A DNA stretch of 64,000 nucleotides. Source: Triticum aestivum (lineage: Eukaryota > Streptophyta > Magnoliopsida > Poales > Poaceae). The position numbers and the translations under genes are program-made. Positions 60,660 to 64,000 of the stretch are shown here, one piece after another; within the stretch, counting starts at the first letter, position 1; every line of letters begins with the position of its first letter. Location: NCBI RefSeq assembly GCF_018294505.1, contig NC_057810.1:708169850-708233849 (forward strand). Reading direction: 5' to 3'. The notes under the pieces are model-generated. The model was not told the origin of the DNA. It made no database searches and saw only the letters and a program-made list of their open reading frames with translations.

Positions 60660-62490
60660 GTTGGCTTGGGAATGTGGAGGACATTATGGAGTTGAAAGCT
60701 AAGCTCTATAGTGCGTTGGTTTGGTTTTCATTGAAAGAGTGAGTCACACCTCACGTGGTACATTATCTCCTTTTTTTTAGATCATGCGTACATTATCTCC
60801 TCATTGTTTTTATCTTCCACGAAATATCTCCTTGTTTATGTTGAGCCATAAGAGTCAGTGCGCCCCTACTAGGAAGGAACTTGTGCACTCACCCGTTGCG
60901 ATTTTCCACCTATAGTGTAGGCATTAACCGCTTCTACCATGATGTTTATATAGTACTAAACTATGTTTTTTTATATAAAAGGGCATTTTTTTATTCATTC
61001 TAATGTTAGATCAAAGTGATACAACTGCAACGAATGAATATCTGGCCTTTACATAACCAAATGCACATAGTCAACAAGTCCTAGACATCTCCTTTATTTA
61101 AGTACTTCCTCTGACCAATTCGAAGACTACACTGCCATCAATTCTCTGGCTTGTCTCAAAAAAAATTTTAATTCTCTGGCTCGCGTCCAGCTAGGCAGAA
61201 CCATAGGATGAAGTGGGAGCACGGATGGGAGCATGAGGAGGGAGCAGGCAAACCGGATCCCGATGCATGGCTCTCGCATGTCAAACTGACGGTTCTGAAC
61301 GGCCGGGCAACCAACCACGTGGCAAATGTGGTCAGCCATCCCATCTTCTTTGAAATGGTACATTCCCAACGTCCGAGCAATTATTCATGTGGATGGCAAC
61401 GACATACGCAACGCTTTTTCTAGTGCACTCCATCTGTTTGCGCCTCTCTCTTAATAAACAGCAAGGCCCAGGGCATAACAGAAAAATGACCAAGGAGTCG
61501 GATCTTTGACTGCTCACCCCATTTGTTGTCTTCGGTTTGTTAGACATCAAGCACCTGAGAAAGAAAAAAAATGCTTCAGTCACTTTTTCCGCTTCGTGCA
61601 AGGCCGTGGACGAGCAGGAGACGGCAGGGGTCAACGGTTAGAAATTTAGGGTTTGTGGTCTACCTCTATTCCTTTGCGCTTATTCGTGGAGCCGCTCACA
61701 AATCGCATAACTGAGGCTAGGGGTAGGGACCTTCTTATACTGTCTTTTCAAAGAGTCCACCTTTTATACAGACAAGATTCCTAGTCTTTTTTAACTAGTT
61801 TTCCGGGATAGAGTCCAGATCAAATTACCAACCATGATCATATTTGTATGTTAACGGATTCTACCTGTTATGTCCTCAAAGCACGCGCCTGTGAGCAACG
61901 CATCATAATAGAGTGTAAATTCCTCTAGTTATGTAGATCAACATTAGGGCTGTAATCTAACTATACAATCTAGCTCCTTCCGATTATCACTGTACCCGGA
62001 TAGTCTTTCCAATATAAATCGCATATTGTATTCTACTGATAATCGACCAGCTTCCTTAATCATATAACTTAAGTATGTTCCAACAAGTGATAATCATGTA
62101 AAGTAATTCCATGCATAAAATACATGTATAATTCCATAGTGAGGTAGGAGGGGCGGGAGGGGGCGAGGCATGCGCCACCGGCCGCAGGCAAGCGGTTCTA
62201 TGGTAGGAAGAAGGTGAGGTTGAAGATGAATAGTGCCCTGATGTGTTTTTGGCCGTTAGATCAAGATCAAGTGGTCCTGGGAAAAAGTGAGTGACGCAAA
62301 AGACATTTTCAGTTGCATAATCAGTAGGCGCTCCTTTTTTTTTGAGGTAATAGCACCCCAGGTACCCTAACTTGCACCCAATGTGATGATCTAGTCCCAA
62401 ACTTGCAAAACTAGACCAACTCATACCCCAACTTGCAACCAATGTGATGTTTTAGTCCCAGGCCAATCATAGCTCGCCAATTGGCTGCCA
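60660..62490. other. Intergenic DNA, no gene recognised
   Basis: 60890-60945 (ACTCACCCGTTGCGATTTTC) matches 51391-51440 and marks the right part of the tandem duplication. A near-direct repeat around CAACTTGCAACCAATGTGATG lies at 62370-62460. Short frames on both strands show no family features. Confidence 0.5.
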
Positions 62491-62722
62491 AGTGGCCGGC
62501 CCGGTCAGCGCCTGTAGTTTTGCACAAACCCCCCTGCCGTTTCACTCATTCAACCCGCAGTACCCCCCACCTGAATTAAATCTGTCGAAGGAATCGAGCT
62601 CTGCTGGTCCACTCGTTCCCCATCTGCCCCCTTTGCCCCCGCGGCTCCAGCATCAGCTTATCCACGCCGACAGCAAGCTCGCCGCCGCCGTCCAGCTCAC
62701 CGCCGCCGTCCAGGTCGCCTCC

Positions 62723-63955
62723 ATGGTATCTTGGAGTGACGGATCGAGCTCGTCCTCCGACGGCTACTCTGTGACAAGTGAGGTTAGTTCTTGGCTATGT
62801 CTCTGGCAGATAGGGATTGAGCAGAAATGTATGTTCTTGAGTAGCAAAAATGTATGTTTGGTGACAAGAATATGTTGTATGTAGGCTCCTGCTCCTGCCA
62901 CCATTTTCTGCTCTGAGTGGACAGGCCTTGCTCCAGATATTGCAGCTAGATGTGAACACCAGTGTGTGTGTGAGAAGTTTGTGTGCTTTGAATCAGTTGA
63001 CAGTGGAAGGAGGTATCTTGCTTGTGCTCAAAAGGTAAGTAGATCTACCAAACTTGCAATGTGTCATGTAAATGTGGAGGAGTTCATTTGATCTGTATAA
63101 TAGTGTGCCATGTAAATGTGGAGGAGTGCATTTTCAGTTAAGAGCATCTAGTTTGTGAACTTAAATTAATCCTTTAGTTAACAGCATCTTGTTAGTGAAC
63201 TTAAGTGAATTTCAAATGAACTATCAGAACTTAACTTAACTTAACTTAATTGAAATGAAATAACAGAATTTAAATGAAATAACAGAACTTAACTGAATTA
63301 GAATGAAATAGCTGAACTTAACTGAAATTAACTGAATTCAAATGAATGACTGAATTTAACTGAATCCAAATCAAATGAACTAACTGAATTCTATCTTATT
63401 TGTTAGGAAATACCTAAATGCAAGTTTGTGGAGTGGATTGACCCTGAATGGCCAGACACTCTGAAGATGAGTTTAGCCAGGGTTTGGGCCATGTATGATG
63501 ATGAGGTAAAGCTGAGGCTCAGGGAAAGTTTAGTTCTTGCTGAAGAAAATTTTAGGGTTGTGAAAGAGAAGGAAAAGATGGCAAATGATCTGAGGTTTTT
63601 TAAACTAGATTTTGCTAAGATGGTGGGTGACAAGGAGCAGGCAGTTACTGAATTGGGCAATGCAAGACTTGCTCTTTCTGACCTAAAGGAAGAGCTTCAG
63701 AAGAAGAAGATGGCTGATAAATCTACCACTAGCATTCATCAGGTTGTGAGGGCTAAGGCAGAGAAAGAGAGGGATGAGATGAAGCAACAGATGGAGAGCA
63801 TGAAGGAAGAGTTGGACAAAGTGGTGTCACAGAGGGATGAGCTGAAGAAGGAGAAGAAGAAACTAGAGTACATGATTGGTGATCTATTCAGGCACAAGGA
63901 GGAGACCAAGAGCAAGATAAGGAGGGTGAAGGAGATCTTAGATGAATCTGAGTAA
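62723..63955 (+). CDS. GRF-type zinc-finger protein with C-terminal coiled coil
   Basis: Three exons: 62723-62782, 62885-63034 and 63407-63955, all GT-AG and in phase 0, 252 aa. Exon 1 is a short Ser-rich start (MVSWSDGSSSSSDGYSVTSE). Exons 2-3 carry the zinc finger: CEHQCVCEKFVCFESVDSGRRY, LACAQK, then CKFVEWIDPEWPDTL, the GRF-type pattern with its Gly-Arg and Trp-Ile-Asp signature. From about residue 95 to the end the protein is Lys/Glu-rich with heptads (QQMESMKEELDKVVSQRDE), a long coiled coil. GRF fingers bind single-stranded nucleic acid in other proteins; the role of this plant subfamily is unknown. The frame is open upstream to 62492 but no ATG occurs there, which decides the start. 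Intron 2 holds AACTTAACTGAATT simple repeats. Confidence 0.82.
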
Positions 63956-64000
63956 TTCATTGTTGGTGCAAGTTGTATTAGACTGAATTTGTATGAGTAC

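Noticed and set aside
62492..62722. N-terminal extension of the GRF protein
   Set aside because: The frame is open but starts at a GTG; the first ATG is at 62723 and fits the Ser-rich start.

Overview
This window is nuclear DNA of a grass, almost certainly a Triticeae cereal (wheat, Aegilops, barley or a relative). The evidence is a BARE1/Angela-type Copia LTR, Stowaway MITEs, CACTA and hAT elements with their expected target-site duplications, GT-AG introns, and tandem G-type lectin receptor kinases. Two runs of N (20203-20878 and 50071-50330) are assembly gaps. There are no prokaryotic features.

Layout. 1-7407: a Copia retrotransposon on the minus strand, cut by the left window edge; its 5' LTR is complete and its gag-pol is decayed. 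7408-24475: the body of a large Mutator-like (MULE) element. The 3' part of a FAR1-like transposase gene (plus strand) converges on a 12-exon Ulp1/SUMO-protease-like gene (minus strand). Introns and spacers of both are built from a short GTTGCCAT motif. A CACTA element (17744-23646, TSD TAG), which carries its own decayed Ulp1 gene, is nested in the MULE. 24480-31945: low-copy DNA with an hAT MITE, a small unrecognised gene whose first exon is tandemly duplicated, a foldback MITE, a Stowaway MITE, and a decayed RNF170-like E3 ligase gene with a retroposon tail in it. 31946-40842: a non-autonomous LTR element on the minus strand with gag, no visible pol, and an unusual second ORF region.

40843-60660 is a tandem duplication. 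Each unit carries an S-domain receptor-like kinase (41623-45108 and 54115-58072; both 831 aa, seven exons with identical exon lengths) and, downstream on the other strand, an Asp-rich secreted protein gene. That second gene is complete in unit 2 (59942-60553) and reduced to its C-terminus in unit 1 (48766-48870). Unit 1 also took two nested retroposons, and unit 2 preserves the empty site. A third degenerate copy of the kinase 5' flank lies at 51640-52010. The right edge (62723-63955) holds a three-exon gene for a GRF-type zinc-finger/coiled-coil protein.

The genes likely to be functional are the two receptor kinases, the Asp-rich secreted protein, the GRF protein and perhaps the small mitochondrial-looking protein. 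The Ulp1 gene of the MULE is nearly intact: one frameshift, all splice sites and the catalytic residues present. Everything else is mobile or decayed.
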